64,000 nucleotides of DNA from the NCBI GenBank assembly GCA_021186555.1, contig JAJKFL010000042.1:20717521-20781520 (forward strand), in the 5' to 3' direction. Below, piece by piece: positions 22,294 to 36,130 of this stretch. The notes under the pieces are model-generated. The model searched no databases. It was not told the DNA's origin and saw only the letters and a list, made by a program, of their open reading frames with translations. Both the position numbers and the translations under genes were made by a program. How positions within the stretch are numbered: the stretch's first letter is position 1; each line of letters begins with the position of its first letter. The DNA comes from Reticulitermes speratus (Eukaryota > Arthropoda > Insecta > Blattodea > Rhinotermitidae).

Positions 22294-25200
22294 ATTATAA
22301 GAATACTTATATAAATATCACTTTCTTCAAATAGGAATAAATTTCAAGTGACATGAGAACTCACACATACAATATGACGAGTGTTGTAAACGCCAAAGAT
22401 AGAGTAATAAAAATAAGATCCCTCGGAAGCCATTTAATGTAGAAGAATATTCTTTTGACTAAAATGAAGTATTATATAATATTTTAATATATCCCAATAT
22501 ATACTATATTAATTTGATTAAATCCCTATTTTCGGCTTTTAAAACCCACAGAGTATTGTAAGGTTTAGATCTCAATAACGTTAAATGTTATCGTATTTTA
22601 TGCAAGTGATCTTTATCTCGTACTCTTATAACGGTTCAACAAGCCTCTTCGTTAAAGCCGAATCATGTTGTGTAGTATATATTAAATAACTACAAGATAT
22701 ATTTGTGACTTATAATCCCATTTCTCTTTTCAGTGAGCTCGTAAACAGAACAAGAAACGATAAGTGAAGTACTTCTGTGGTTTCCAGCAATCACCCTCAA
22801 ATAATTACAAATCAAAACCATTATTTTTTCCATCCTTCATGTCAGAGAAAGGTCTCTATGGAAATACCTGTAAAGATTGAGGCATATATGAGGAAAATGT
22901 AACGTAAATAAAATAGCTGTATGTCTGTCTGCTATTTAAGACGAATCCCAGCTTCGTAACCTCGGACTGTATAACAACGTGTGGCCTTAATGCCTCCTTT
23001 TTATTGATATTGGAAATCTAATTTCCGGGTTGAAAACTATGCGTTTCAATGACGAGATATTAAAGCAGCTATATAATATCACATAATTTTTAGAAACAAA
23101 AATATGTATATATAAACATTTCGGGATAGGTCCATTGTGTTTTATGGAAAAAAGAGATAGAAGTGGGTCTGGTCTGAAACATAAAACTCAATAAAGATAT
23201 ATATATATATTTCTGCAGCAGTCAGCGTTGCATTCACTTTTTACGATGGCACAGTAATATAAACAAAGTAAAGTGTATATGGAAACGATAGAGAGATGGA
23301 GATAGAATGATGAAGTTGGAGCTGATGTGAAAACTCTTTTATAATCCGGCGCATATTACACGGTGAGACGAGTAACTGCTATAACCCGAAGATGCTCCTC
23401 ATAGTGAAGAAAATGAAACTGCCATATTGAACCCAGTTTTTCTCAAATATGTCGATGTCCTTGCACATTAAGACGTATTTTTGTTATCTTACAGCACATA
23501 AAAAGATGTATTAAACCACTTACTTTAATTGTGCTTGCATGTTTGTGTTATCATATACGATCTAATACATCCACTCTATTCTCCACATCTCCTCACATTT
23601 CTCATTTACATCTTAATTACAAATATCCAATTAAGTCCACAGAAAACGTAACAAATTAGAAACATTGAAATAATAGAGATTTTAAATTTTCCCAGAAGAG
23701 AAAATGTTAGTCTCATAAAAATTATTGAGATTGACAATTTCCATTCTGGGCAATTCTAAAATGTCTACTTAATTCCTAATGATAACTCGTAATTCATGTA
23801 CATAATATGACAATGAGATATCTGATAAAATTTTGCAACAAAATTAAAGCCACTGCACAAATATTTTGAGATACACTAAACAGCACAGCGACAAATTAAA
23901 TAAACAAACGCCAGTGAGGTAATAACGTAGTTGTAAACAAAGCCTTGATGCTATAGTCACGCTTTGTGAACGGTTTTTAATCGCACAGAAAAGAGCCTGA
24001 ATTCTAACTGTAGCGATAAACTCTGTTCCACTGCAATGAAAACTGACAATTACAATATAAATATATAAGTACTCATATATTGGTCTGTGACATAGAACCA
24101 GAACCCCCGGGAAAAAAGTATATAAGAAGGAAGGAAAGAAAGAATAAAGGAATGTACTTCGTGCCATTTTAAAAAGTTGAAATACTATAAATTCAAGATC
24201 TGTCAACCTTTGTATTTCAATCTCGTTAATTACAGAACATAAATATCAAATTCCTTTAACATGCTATAAAAATTATATCAATAGAAAAAGGCTTCTCAAT
24301 GATTCATATGTAAATTATAATATGTAATATGCTGTACTATATTATTATAATCCGTACCAGATTAACAGAGTAACAACGTTATAGTTTACAATATTTCACA
24401 CTTGTCTTAGACCATTACAGTGTTTTCATCGAAAATATTAATATCAAGAGTATTTGAATCTTATCGTGTCTTTTAAAGTAAATTTTAGTCAGTTACATAC
24501 AAAGTATTGTGAGATTAAAACTTTTCATTGCGCCACGTTGTTATTTTATTCGCAAAAAAGAGACTGAAACATTTAAGAGATATATGAGGTAAGAATTGAA
24601 AGTTTACATATAATTTATTTGAATTACATATTTCTCACGCAGCCTTTCAATTTTAAATTCATCAAAATTAATCCACTTGATTTAAATATCATCAAATTCT
24701 TTTTCAAATACCTCGTATATGCATATTTTGCAGTAACTAGCAAATAAATATTCCGCTGCCCTTACTTCATGCCACTGCTTCTCATCTTTATAAAATCTTA
24801 ATTTTTACGTTACTGATACCAGAAAGGCGAACAGGAGATTTGTGGGGACATTCTATGAAAGGGATGCTCTCCTCCCTCCTTAAATAAATTTGTCTCACAC
24901 AACCTATGGCAATCCCCTCCGTCTACCTTTCTACTACTTCTTACGTCTCATTCTATTTGTCTATCATCTTTCCAAGTGTTCAGCGATTTTCAGTGCCTCA
25001 CCGTCTAGTAATATATGAGGATTCTATATTTCACAAATTGGTTGTTGTATATTGTTACATAAAAATATTTTCACTTGCTATAGTACTTCATCTAAGTTAT
25101 ACATGCTCTGTAAAATGAAGCAAGATTTTATTCTTCATAAAAGAAAGAAACGAAAGAAACAGAGTACAATTTCCGTGAAATGGAGATAAAAATTTATGCT

Positions 25201-25478
25201 ATGAAGCTACTGCAAACAATCCCATAAAATATTTTTAATAAAATGAAACGTCCTTTATGTCAGCTACTTTTGTTTATGTTGAAAAATGGAACAAAAATAA
25301 AACATATCATCGAAATCTGTGAGAACTGACTTATACACCTAAGAGCTGATCTGAAATAAACATCCTTCTTTGAAATTATTAGAAATGTAAAACCTACACA
25401 TAGATGACAACATACAAGTTACATAGTTCAAAATAATTATTTATTACTGAGGAATATCTTAGGGTACAATTTATTGTC
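22294..25478. other. No gene; long AT-rich stretch
   Basis: It includes a short AT dinucleotide run at about 23193-23209. The longest frame (23844-24206 minus, 120 codons) is hydrophobic and rich in F, L, Y and S. It has no signal or domain I can name and is probably chance or repeat-derived. Frame 24906-25118 is similar. Confidence 0.4.
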
Positions 25479-25493
25479 GGGGGGGGGGGGGGG
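25479..25493. repeat. Run of 15 guanines
   Basis: An uninterrupted poly-G tract of 15, rare in AT-rich DNA. The length may be uncertain, since homopolymers are error-prone in sequencing. Confidence 0.95.
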
Positions 25494-26487
25494 ATAGAAA
25501 ATACATTTCACAAATTGTAAAACGTCTTTCAGGAGACATTTATGGCCGAAATGAAAAACTGAATTTATGATAACGTATCCGCTTACGCAGTAAGGAATTT
25601 CAGAGCAAAGGAATTTAAAAGTATGCAAAAAAAACAAATTATGGTAGCATCGTTTTGCATGTTGTTATGACTGGAGGTTAGTAACTTAAACTAAACTGAA
25701 CATCGTGATGGTAGTGACAGATAAGTATTAAGCATCATTGAAGAGAAGGGTGGCATGAGAAACCGAGCCCCAGTAAAGAACATGTTTCAGCGAAATAAAA
25801 GCCATGTTATCTATGGAATAGTTTGTGAAGCTTGCTCCTATGTAACATCACACTTGAGAATAAGGAAGCTGTTTCTTTCCCGGCCTTGTATGCTCCTTCT
25901 CTGGAACACATCGCGGAATTCCTTGCAGTGTACTCTGAAGAAGTAGGCTTATTGGCACAGGCAATATTTCATTTAATATGATTTAGAGATAACGATGAGA
26001 ATTAAATGTAAGAAACAGGCTCTTCAACCTGTATGTTTCTTGCATTTTCTCAAACAGACTGATAAAAACATACCGTGTTTTTTTTATTTTTAATGTTCGG
26101 CTTAAATTTCAGAATATGCAAAATGCGCAATAAACTTATTGGATTTGCCATTTTGATATTCTAAATCAATGAGTGCAGGTAGAGGCTAATACATCTATGA
26201 ATGTAACTTGGCTAAGAATTAATAAAACATTTCTTTCAAAAGTTGTGGCAGGTACTTTCACCTCTTTGTTAGACCTTTCGTAACCTAATTAATTAGTGCT
26301 GCCATACTATGTTCTAAGAAACCATGACGGTTTTTCAAAAAATACCCCCACCATGGCTATCATGTTCACATTTTTCTAAACTGCATATTTTATAATAACT
26401 CAGTATCATTGACTAACATTTAAATAATACAAAGCTAATGGAATATATTAATAGTGTAAATTAACAAATGCTAAATATCCATGTTAT
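25494..26487. other. No recognised feature
   Basis: Frame 25755-25946 has no recognised motif. No repeat was identified. Confidence 0.4.
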
Positions 26488-26676
26488 CGTGTCCCTCGTA
26501 CGGAATCATCATCGTCTAAAACTCCTGTATCGAGAAAGAATGTAGAACACTTCAAGACTCTTATATGAAATAATTTAATTTGAACTGTAGGGGACATAAT
26601 GTCCTCTGAATTCCCGGTGGATGCAGGACTTCTAAACGATAAAGAACCGCAGACAACTGCCGTGTTCAAGGACACG
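26488..26676. mobile_element. Candidate MITE with imperfect terminal inverted repeats
   Basis: The left end CGTGTCCCTCGTACGG (26488-26503) and the complement of the right end, CGTGTCCTTGAACACGG (26660-26676), match at about 13 of 17 positions. The 189-bp unit is more GC-rich than its flanks and contains a 63-codon minus-strand frame without a known motif. No clear target duplication was seen. Confidence 0.35.
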
Positions 26677-28129
26677 AAAATATGGACATTTTATATAACC
26701 GTGGATGATGTATATTTAAAGGTTATATGCTGTCGAAATTGAGCAACTATTATTCGGTAATAAGTTTTTAATATGCCTCCCGGCAGAGTTCAGATGTAAA
26801 CCATGACTTTTAAACTTTGCGACTATTCCCTTATCAACTGCATTAGGAGACAAGATTTCACATAACTAACTGAAGTACTGTCGTTAAAAAGATACGTGTA
26901 AGTTTTTATTGCTGGAGAGGTTTTAATTACGATAAAATCTAGAGTTTTCTTATAAGAAAATATGTTATGACTTCAATATATCATTTTCAACTACAAATGT
27001 AGTAAATATGACTTCCAGGCTAAAGGAAATATATCTTCTTTGTCTACTTTGTCAATTTTCTGAAGTTCAGAACATTGCAAATGACCCTAAAACTGAAAAT
27101 AAAAGCCCCATTAAAAAAAGTGTAATGTACTGAATTTTGGGAATACTGACCACTTGTCAAATTTAGAAAATGCTCTTATAAATTAGGTTTGTAATATGTG
27201 GAGAAATGATGTAACAACTATTATGTTATGGAATTTCATAGTTTGTTGACATGTGAAGGCCAGAACACTGTTATGGAGTAACATGATATATAAAGCATTT
27301 GCTGATCGCCAGATCCGTAGATATTTTTAAGGCCTAGACCGAGGTTAAAACAAACTGTAAGATATACCATCAGCAAGGATAGTTATTGTTTCATTGAGAA
27401 CTAACAAACTGTTGCGATAAAGTAGGGTGGAGAGACGCAATAATTTAGGGATAAAAAAGTCAGGACGTTGGACTGTTGGTATGTATTTTGAGAGAGTCAT
27501 CAAGACGTTACTATCCTCGAGGTGACATACTGTCTTAAGCATGAAGCCCGACGTCGTACTGCTGGTCTACGCTTTTGTATCACATCTACATGGTAGGAAG
27601 GTTTATTTCTGAATTGACCAAGGTCTGTGGTTGTTCTGGACAGTGATGGGCGTAGAATTTAGCGAAATGTAAGTTTAAGTGTTGTAGGTAAACTTCGCTC
27701 CTCATCTTAATAAGGTATCATTTCTAATAATAAACTTTGTTTGGGAATTAACTTCATTAACGTTTGCTCTCTTTCTCTCTCTGAACCCTATGCCTTCGAG
27801 CTTAGAGAAGTGTAGTTTATGTTGTCTGATCTCTCGCAGTCCCTGCATTGTTCATTTATATAAACGAGAGATGGTGTACACGCTACCGGATCAGGTCCCC
27901 GGACTCAGAGTTCGAGAGCATGGTTCTTACCCTATAGAGGCGCAAGGTCTGATGTTCCAGACCTAGCCCAGAGTGCTGGAAGGTTGGAGCATTGCGTCAC
28001 AACAAACAGTGGTGTGACATAAACAGCCGAAGATTTTAGAGTGAAATTGAAGGGAAATATTAATATAGTCATTTGCCTGTGGAATAATGATGCTTTGAAA
28101 CGAGGAATGTTAATAAAATAGATTTAGTT
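26677..28129. other. No recognised feature; GC-richer patch 27870-28010
   Basis: AT-rich apart from 27870-28010, which carries the small inverted repeat GGTCTG and CAGACC around 27945-27962. It could be a worn SINE head, but no B box was found. Confidence 0.35.
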
Positions 28130-28356
28130 CCAATATCTTACGGGTGATCTGTGGTTCGATCCCTGGTAGCGACCGATTCTTTCTTCCACCGTGTTCATAC
28201 ACTGTCCTATCCACTAGGTGCCGGGGGATTTTCTCTGAGCGTGAGGCCTCAACGGTGTGAAAAAGATTATTTGCTTTTGTCTAGTGATGAGATTAAGATT
28301 GGTGGATCTATATTTCCACATTTTCCCATACGTCTATATGGAGGTTAACTTTTACC
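28130..28356 (+). mobile_element. tRNA-derived SINE, family B type, 5'-truncated
   Basis: A good B box, GTGGTTCGATCCCTGG, lies at 28151-28166. About 60 bp on comes the shared 3' module: GAGCGTGAGGCC, AGTGATGAGATTAAGATTGG, ATCTATATTTCCACATTTTC and a TTAACTTTTACC end. The 5' part of the tRNA-like head (A box) is not recognisable. The plus frame 28151-28348 is a by-product. Confidence 0.7.
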
Positions 28357-31300
28357 AGAAAGAGCAGCTATAATGCGTGTAATAAGGCTAAAGATTAAGA
28401 ACAACGGGGTACAATATAATCTTAACGCTCGCTAAAGACGCACACGGATTACGTTTTGTAATACATTAAGCCTTCTGCTTCAAGGATTATGTGACATTAT
28501 TAATAAAGTGCCTAAGCGTGGACAGCGCTTTCAACGAACACACCAGCAAGTATCCTTACAGTAGTGATCCTTTACATCAGTAACGTTTTTATATACTCTG
28601 AATAACACATAACTTAACGAAGACGCTCCCCGGCTCACTACACCATCCACCATCGACTTAGGACCAACCTTACTTACGACAATGACACAATAAGTATTCC
28701 ATCATATACTTTACTATTTACATACTTGCAATATTTCCTTTGTCAAATTTTTGGTAAAAAAATCAATATCACAGATTATATATATACATATATCTTGCTA
28801 TGCTGGATAGTGGGCAATCGATGTACATGTATAATGTATTTTCGACTTACGACAAAATTGACCTAAAACCTGGTCGTCGGAAAGGAACCATGCCCGGGAT
28901 CTTCTGTACGTTTATTTAATTCAACGGACTGTGAGACACGCAATATCCATTGTGTACCCATTTAAGCAATTAATGCAAGGAACATATAAATACTGCCAAA
29001 GAAGCCAACGTCATAGAGATGTATAGAATGTTTACATAACATCCACTACTTAGCCGTACAGTTTATTTCTCACAATCTACCAGAAGCCCAATTTCAGCGT
29101 CTCCGCAGCAACTGCTCCCAACAGGGAACCGAAAGATTGTTCCACGCAGCCAGCAGTACAAAGGATGTTGGTCTGGAACGACAGAGATAAACCTGAACTG
29201 GGCGCTCGCTCCCTTCTCACGACCGACGCTCTTCTGTGCAGCATAAGGTCTCCCGTATCTACGTGTTTGGTACAGTTCAGACGTAAAGCAGGGCGATAAA
29301 ATCTCGGTCCTTTCGCAGTGAAAGAAATGGTGTGTGGCGTGTATGGAAGAAAGTAACGTTTTAACGTAGGAGGTAGTTAGGGTAAGACGGATTCTTACAT
29401 ATATGTTGTTACCCGCCTCCTGGATCAGTGACTCCTGAATGCATTCAACATAAAGAAGACAAGATTTTTACTAAGATTTGAAGACTGACGTCCATTGGCA
29501 TCATACACAAATTAAGTTAGTACCTCACAGACAAAACGGGCTATATCCATTACAAAAACCAAACAGGTATTGTTGTTTAGGAAAATAATCTTTACTGATG
29601 GTTAGAATCATACAAAATACGTATAAAAACGCTGTTAAAGGCAGGTAAAATCTTTGCTAGTATTATGAGTGTTGCTGCTTGCAAATAACTCTTCGAAGGA
29701 AAAACTACCAAAGACGATGAAGTGCATATCATTATTACTTTCACCAATCTCACTCCGGAAAAAATACTGTTAATTTATTTGCCGTATGATTATCTGTTTT
29801 ACGACTTTTGTTAAACAAATAAGTTTATTGTACGTATATTTAGGGTTGTTCATTTTCAGCTTTCATAAAACCAGTATGCTATTTTGTTATTTTTCCACAT
29901 ATTCCCAACCTAAAACGAGGAATTTATGTTACCGTTGGACGATCTTTTCAATTCCCATTTTATAGAAGTCCTTGTCCTTTGTTATCAGCCATCACGTCAC
30001 ATTTTACTTCAGCATTGGAAACATTATAATCTCTCGGGGACGAATTCCCCTTATATTACCACAGTCAATCTATGTTCTTTAGTTAATAAATTAAAGCACA
30101 TATAAACTTCTTTTTTTGATCGACTTTCATGTTTGTAGCTTATTTAATGACTTTTCAGTAATTCCTACTACATGGCTTCGAAAAATAGGATTATAAGTGA
30201 AAAATAAATTGACAATACTGTGAAAAATCTTCATCTTGGTCGAATTTGTAATCACTTTCGGAAATGCTCGAGAAAGGACTAAAAAATGCGAAAAATCTCT
30301 GTCAAAGTAGCTGATATTTTTACATGGGTCACCCTGAATGCGAAAATGAATAGTCTTAATCATTCCACATACTTTCAGTTCAAATAATCTTAAAATTGTC
30401 GAATTTTTAAGATGTATTTGTAAGAGTTAGTAGGCCCTATAACCTGGTTTAAATTTCATTCAGATAAATTTATTTTGGGTGTTTTACCTACATACATTGG
30501 TTATTCTTTTAAGATCAAATATTTTATTTACTCACAAAACGTGAAGGTCTTCGATGTGTTGAATTAAATCAAATATAACATCCATAGAAAAGGATTTTTG
30601 GAAAAGAAAATTTAGTACAATTCTTAGCTCTCTCCACTCTAGTTATAAGGAAGCTTTCAGCAAAATGCTCCATAATTCTATGAAGTTTTTAAGAAAAGAA
30701 AAAAACGTGAAATTGAAACAACTAAGTGTATGATGCAAAGCTTTTCTGCAGGAGACAAATATCGCTTAGATAGCGGAGAAAATCTTCAAACATTTCGAAA
30801 CTGAAAGTTCATTATCAAGTTACCTTATTACCGTGCAACATCATAAAGAACGATGACATTTTAATGCCAAACTAATAATTCATAAGCGTAACTTAATAAA
30901 TGATGAACAAAATTTAAAATATTTCATAAAGGGATAGGGACCTTAATGAGATTAACATATTACCAGTGGTGTGGGTAAGGCCTCGGCAGAAGTCGTGGCA
31001 GGAAGGTGCTTCGTGAATAATAGGACCACTCAAACGTACTGAATACTAAAACATTTTGTAAGTTATTTCGCGATAGTTCCCTTTCTTCTGATAAAGGCAG
31101 TATTCTAAATCCATATACTTCAGAGATTTGGGGTAAATTCTCTAAATATTACAGGGGAACTCCTGTTATCAGGTCAGAAATGGTACAATTTTTTGTAACG
31201 AATAAATTTGTTACATTTAATACCAAATAGTAGTAAAGGTTTTATTTCAAGAGTAGACCTATTAATAACTCATTAAGTCTATGCATCAGGGAGCTTTTTT

Positions 31301-32399
31301 AAGCTACATTTAGTTAAGAAATCCTCCTCATTTTATGAAATTCGAAAGTAAATCTCAAAACAGCCCACCACTGGTCCCTACTCTTAGACAAGTGAATCTC
31401 ATCCCCTTCCAAAATGCTCATTTCAGATCAGTTTTAAAAGTAGCCTATAGTCTTCTCTACGCCGTGGTTTTACAGGTTATGTCTTCGCTTAAACATTCCA
31501 GGATTTTCGTTTACTTAAAAGCTACGAGTATGTTGCTTCCAGTGAGTTCAACTACAAATAAACTGTCCAAAACGTAACATAATTCTCCAAAAGGAAACAT
31601 ATTTTAGCAACAAAACAGTTCTTTGTTCTTTTGGCTAAGATCACTAAAGTAATAATAAAGTATTAATAACAACTAAAAAAAATGTTACAGGACTCACTGA
31701 ATTCTGTGATTATTTCAGTGAAATGGGTCTCGAGGTAAATGTACACGTTTCTCATACATTTAAAATGCAAGTCAAATATGGTCTTACATTCATGCGACTA
31801 AGCGCTATCAAGCGATGTAGAAGATGTCACAACGTTGAATTTATTTAATAACGTAAATTAAAGTGTGACGTTCAAAGTGTATGATAAGGCATTCTTTTGT
31901 GTTATGAATTTTTCAGAGAGCACATAATATTTTCTGCATAAGTGGCCTTCAAAACATTATGACTTTAATGACACTGCTAAATTCTAGATGTGAAAGATAA
32001 GAAACAGTATTTAAACATTTGCAGAATTTAATGCAGTATGTTTCATTGAAAAATTGTTATAAAACTTTGTACCTCTTGATTGGTCACATAGTACAAAACA
32101 GTTAATTAATTTCACGTAATTTTTTAATATTTATATCGTGTATGTAAAATGTGTATAAAATAAAATATATAAATTAGTAGTGCAGCGGCGACAGCAAGCG
32201 AAGCTCGAGGTACAATTTCTACGACCTCATCGGCGAGCCCCATATTCAGCTGCCCAAAATAAATGGCAACCATAAGCGTCCAGCACCGCATAATTCTTTT
32301 GGTTCTCAGTTGAGAGCAAAAAGGAGTTGAAACCCAGGCGGGAGAAGTATAGACTCAAACCTACAGGCCGGTCGTAAAGTAAATACGTAAAGCTAAATG
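28357..32399. other. No recognised gene; GC-richer patch 29080-29330
   Basis: Mostly AT-rich DNA. The patch 29080-29330 has balanced composition and could be an exon, promoter or old repeat, but I see no long frame, splice pattern or known motif. Frames at 30127-30363 and 31335-31577 are not supported as genes. Confidence 0.35.
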
Positions 32400-32545
32400 G
32401 CAACAACGTGAAAATTTTATTGCCATAAAATGGTAACCTATGATACCAAAATTGTCCCTACATACTTCGTGAAGTATGTAGGAGGACTCGACACTAGGTG
32501 GAGGTGACTGGTCAGCCTCACGGCGCGGGCGCTTCGCCCCCAGTG
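32400..32545 (-). mobile_element. SINE/LINE 3' tail fragment
   Basis: On the minus strand, GGGCGAAGCGCCCGCGCCGT, then GAGGCTGACCAGTCACCTCC and TAGTGTCGAG match the shared 3' module. The run CTACATACTTCACGAAGTAT (near 32463-32483) is itself an inverted repeat. The open frame 32361-32549 reads AKRPRREADQSPPPS, a peptide I remember as a frequent artefact of this repeat in insect gene sets, so I do not annotate a protein. Confidence 0.65.
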
Positions 32546-33548
32546 TCACAGCCCAGTACCCAATTAATAAGAGGCTAGAGAGGCTCCAGAACCTCTCTGG
32601 ACGTCCTCTAAAAGATGTAAGACTCTTGCTCCTTCTCTGATTCGAACCAAGTATCGTCGAGTCCGTACTCTAGTCTCTACACTGAGTAGGGTACGCTATT
32701 CCGATTCAAAAATGGCAGTGTATAGGTTTTAAAATGGTGCTAAAATCGTAAAACAGTAGCATTCCCTTTAGGAGATACAGCCATTTAACTTTATGTATTA
32801 CTTCCAAACAACAGTTGACAGCCATTTCCTGATCAGTGGATTGAGCGTTGAGTACAACAGATTCGCCCCTGTGTGATTGCTTAGTGTGCGGTTGGCCATA
32901 AGCGGATTCCTACCGATCAATCCAAGAACCTTTGATAAAATCGAACAAAAATTTTAGATAATATTTTCGCTGTTCCTCTTGACTTCTGGAGGAAAAAATT
33001 TGAGTCTCTTTCTTACAGGTTGCAGCAGTGTGTGAAACATCTGACAGGTTAAACTACTGTTACAAATATAAGTTAGCAAAAGGAGCAGAAATATGGGAAA
33101 TCTTTAATTATGAAGGAATACAGGCAGTCAAGGACCACAGACTGGGATGGTTCAAGACGGTTGATAGCCGTGCTGACTGCATCAGCGGAAATGAGAGAGA
33201 CAGATAACCGGTTCAAAGCAGCACACTAAGACGAAATGAGTGTCGGATAAGATGATTTACAGAATTAATTCGCAGGTATAGGAAAATCATCAGCAATATC
33301 AGGAAAAACCTGGTCCTCAACTTTTAGTTGCGTAATACTATTGTTTTTTAAATTTTAAATCACATATAATTTATGTATTTCAAGGTAGAGTCAGTTGAGA
33401 TTTAATCCTGTCATCCACTGGCTTTAACTACTGCAGCCCGTCAGACCTAATATTAACTTAACAAGTTTATGATACTATGAAAGGGCAGAATAATTAACAA
33501 TAAATTTGTTCTTGTTGTAACAAAGAAAGAAATTACTCTTCCTACATA
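32546..33548. other. No recognised feature
   Basis: A short inverted repeat, GAGAGGC with related CCTCTC, lies near 32576-32600, and GATTCGAACC at 32640 recalls a B box without further support. Otherwise nothing was seen. Confidence 0.35.
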
Positions 33549-33737
33549 TAGAGTCGAACCCGGTTATAACGATATCGGTTTAAGCGACACCTCCTACATA
33601 GCGTCAGATGTTCTGTGGTGCCAATTAATTCCCCACTGGTAACCATAACATTATACTACTCGGTTATAACGACACTCGTTTATAGTGACACAAAATATTC
33701 AATCCCTTTCATGACGTTATAACCGAGGTCGACGGTA
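33549..33737. mobile_element. MITE with pogo/Tigger-like terminal repeats
   Basis: Left terminus GTCGAACCCGGTTATAACG (from 33553) and right terminus CGTTATAACCGAGGTCGAC (ending 33733) are inverted copies with two mismatches. TA lies close outside both ends. Inside, CTCGGTTATAACGACACTCG at 33659 repeats the terminal theme, like subterminal binding sites. The 'GTTATAACGA' theme resembles pogo/Tigger-type element ends, but that family link is inference. There is no coding sequence. Confidence 0.7.
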
Positions 33738-36130
33738 TATTTTTTTAACCGACCAGGAAACCAAAATGGATACTTGGAATTCTTGCAATAAGTGTGTGGA
33801 CTAGCTTGCCTTAGCGTCTCAGTAGTACAAGCAGCAGCTGTAGTGGAATAAATTGCACCGCAAATTATTACATATTCTCTACTACATCAGGAATAACGCC
33901 GAGGTCGGTAATGAATTTCCAAGTTAAAGAAATGGTTGGTATTGAGAAGTAATTTTAGGCTACTTTCGTCACTAGGTTAAATAATATTAAAATATACCTT
34001 CCTTTAAGAAGGGATAATTATACTGATTTTCCTACACATAGTGTGATACGCTGTAATTTAATGAAAATAAGCCGATGTCTTCAAACAGTTAATGGTCTTA
34101 TTAAGTTACCCATAAGGACATGACAAGTTATCTGTTCAAATATCACATTTCTCTGCTGATAAAGTCTGTGGACTTCTGTCGTCTTACAGTTCAGGCAACA
34201 TTTAATATCTGTTTGCAATTTGTGTTTCATTGCACCGCGTCAGTAGTTCGAAACGATAATTTCTGTAATTTCATCCTGAATTTGTAGATAGTAAGATCAG
34301 CGAAAACTCTTAATCTAATTCAATGTTGTAATTCTATAGCTGGCAGGCTGAACCTTTGCTGGGTAACACATGCCAATCGGCAAAATTAACCTGCCGCCCC
34401 CTACCAGACCCCAAAATGATGCGAGAAGTTCTACTCCTCCTGCTAATGGTTAATAATATTATGCATAATTTGAGGCGTATCATGTTAAACACATTCTGTA
34501 AACGTTCCAACAAACTGCAAAGGGACACATTAACTCCATCTATTTTACACGTTCCACTTCCTGAAGTCACCAAATTCTCAGTATTCACTTAACCACTTAC
34601 TCTGATGCATATGTTCAAAAAGCGTTAACCCAGTGTCACACAGTTTATAAGTACGATCAGAGGCACAAACTCACACGTACTCGTATGTTCGAAGTTGGAA
34701 CAGGTTAGCCAGAGAGAACTGACACATTAAAACAAACCCAACAAAATAGTTGAAGACTCAAGTGATTCAAGGCTTTTCGATGATGATGAGAATGACAATT
34801 ATGGCGGCGATGACGGTTATTGTGATGGTAATGACAGCGATGACACGGATGATGATGATAATGATACTGTATTTAAGTAAGACGTAAGGTTGGTGTAGGC
34901 TGCATTTTCAAAGTTTTGAAGGAATCTTATACTTCAAACTGCCTGGTAAAATATAATAAATGATTGAGAAAAATTGTCATTGATATAGCGAATGTAGAAC
35001 CCCGATTTGAGTATGGACCTTCCAGCTGACTCCGATGAGAAGGACGGAGACAATTTTTTCAGGGCAGAAAAATAAAGTTGCATAAGGGAAAGGAAATTGT
35101 TTATAAGACGTTAAGGAATAGAGTAGGTATATTAACAAAATAAATGAACAATTAAAAATAAGAAATATGAAGGGAGAAGACTAAGAAAACGCCTCAAATT
35201 CAAGAAACGGAGAGATAATAGTTTCAGAAGGGAAGGAAGAGAATTGGAAAATTAGGGAAGGAGATGAAACGTATGAGAAAATAAGATGAGAAAATCTTGT
35301 TAAAATAACTAACAAGTCACTCAGAAAAGAAGCTTATAGAGCACATACACGACTTTTGAGTTCTTTACATTCAGTTTTGTAGGAATGATTCAGATTTAAC
35401 GTTGTCTTGTCACCCTATCTTTTGATATAACCACAATCACAACGTATGCATTTATCGTATCGCGGGACCAGCTTTCCTTTTACCTGTTGACAGAAGCCCG
35501 TAACCTCTTACCAAATGTTTGAGCACAGCGACATTTTTTAAATTTTTTTCTGCCAAAATTTTGCTTCTGCTCTGGAAACAGGTGGTAATAGCTTGGCGAC
35601 GAATTTCCCTTCCATAAACACAATTAATTTAGGTTACTCAGTTGCGATATTATAAACAGTGTAGATAATCTTAGTGTCTGATCGATCCTTGTGTACGTAA
35701 ATAATAAGCAAAAAAATATATATAGATGTGTAAGATGAAGGAAGAGAAAATTGGACCGAAAAAGAGAAAGGAGCGCATCAAAATAGTGTGTTGGGGCAGA
35801 TGCTTCTGGCTGTTCTCCTAACTTTCTCCTATCTTCGCCATTAAACAAACGGCCCCCTTCGACCTGTTCCCTTAGGCTCGCTTACAGCCGCAACACGTCT
35901 ATTGCCTGCCCAATCTCAAGGACCATTTATTCCCGAAGGGCCTATCCTCCCACCCTGAGAACACAAGCATCAGATTTTCCGAACCTTGGTACTACACTTC
36001 ACAATCATATGACGGCATCGTCCAAAACCAGAACTAACACAATAAACGTTCTCCAGAACCAAAAATATTCCAAAAAATTGTACATCGATATTACATGGAG
36101 CTCTCAAATTGAAACATGTTTAGTTTTTCT
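33738..36130. other. No gene; GAT-rich cryptic simple sequence at 34779-34868
   Basis: The stretch 34779-34868 is built of interrupted GATGAT and GATGAC triplets. Frames at 34334-34592 overlap on opposite strands and 35624-35848 is unsupported. The C-rich patch 35850-35990 was not assigned. Confidence 0.4.

Noticed and set aside
23844..24206. 120-codon minus-strand open frame, hydrophobic
   Set aside because: No signal, domain or codon pattern that I recognise. Composition is what AT-rich DNA gives, and no splice context was seen.
27870..28010. GC-richer patch with GGTCTG and CAGACC inverted repeat, possible RNA gene
   Set aside because: No promoter boxes or tRNA fold could be recognised.
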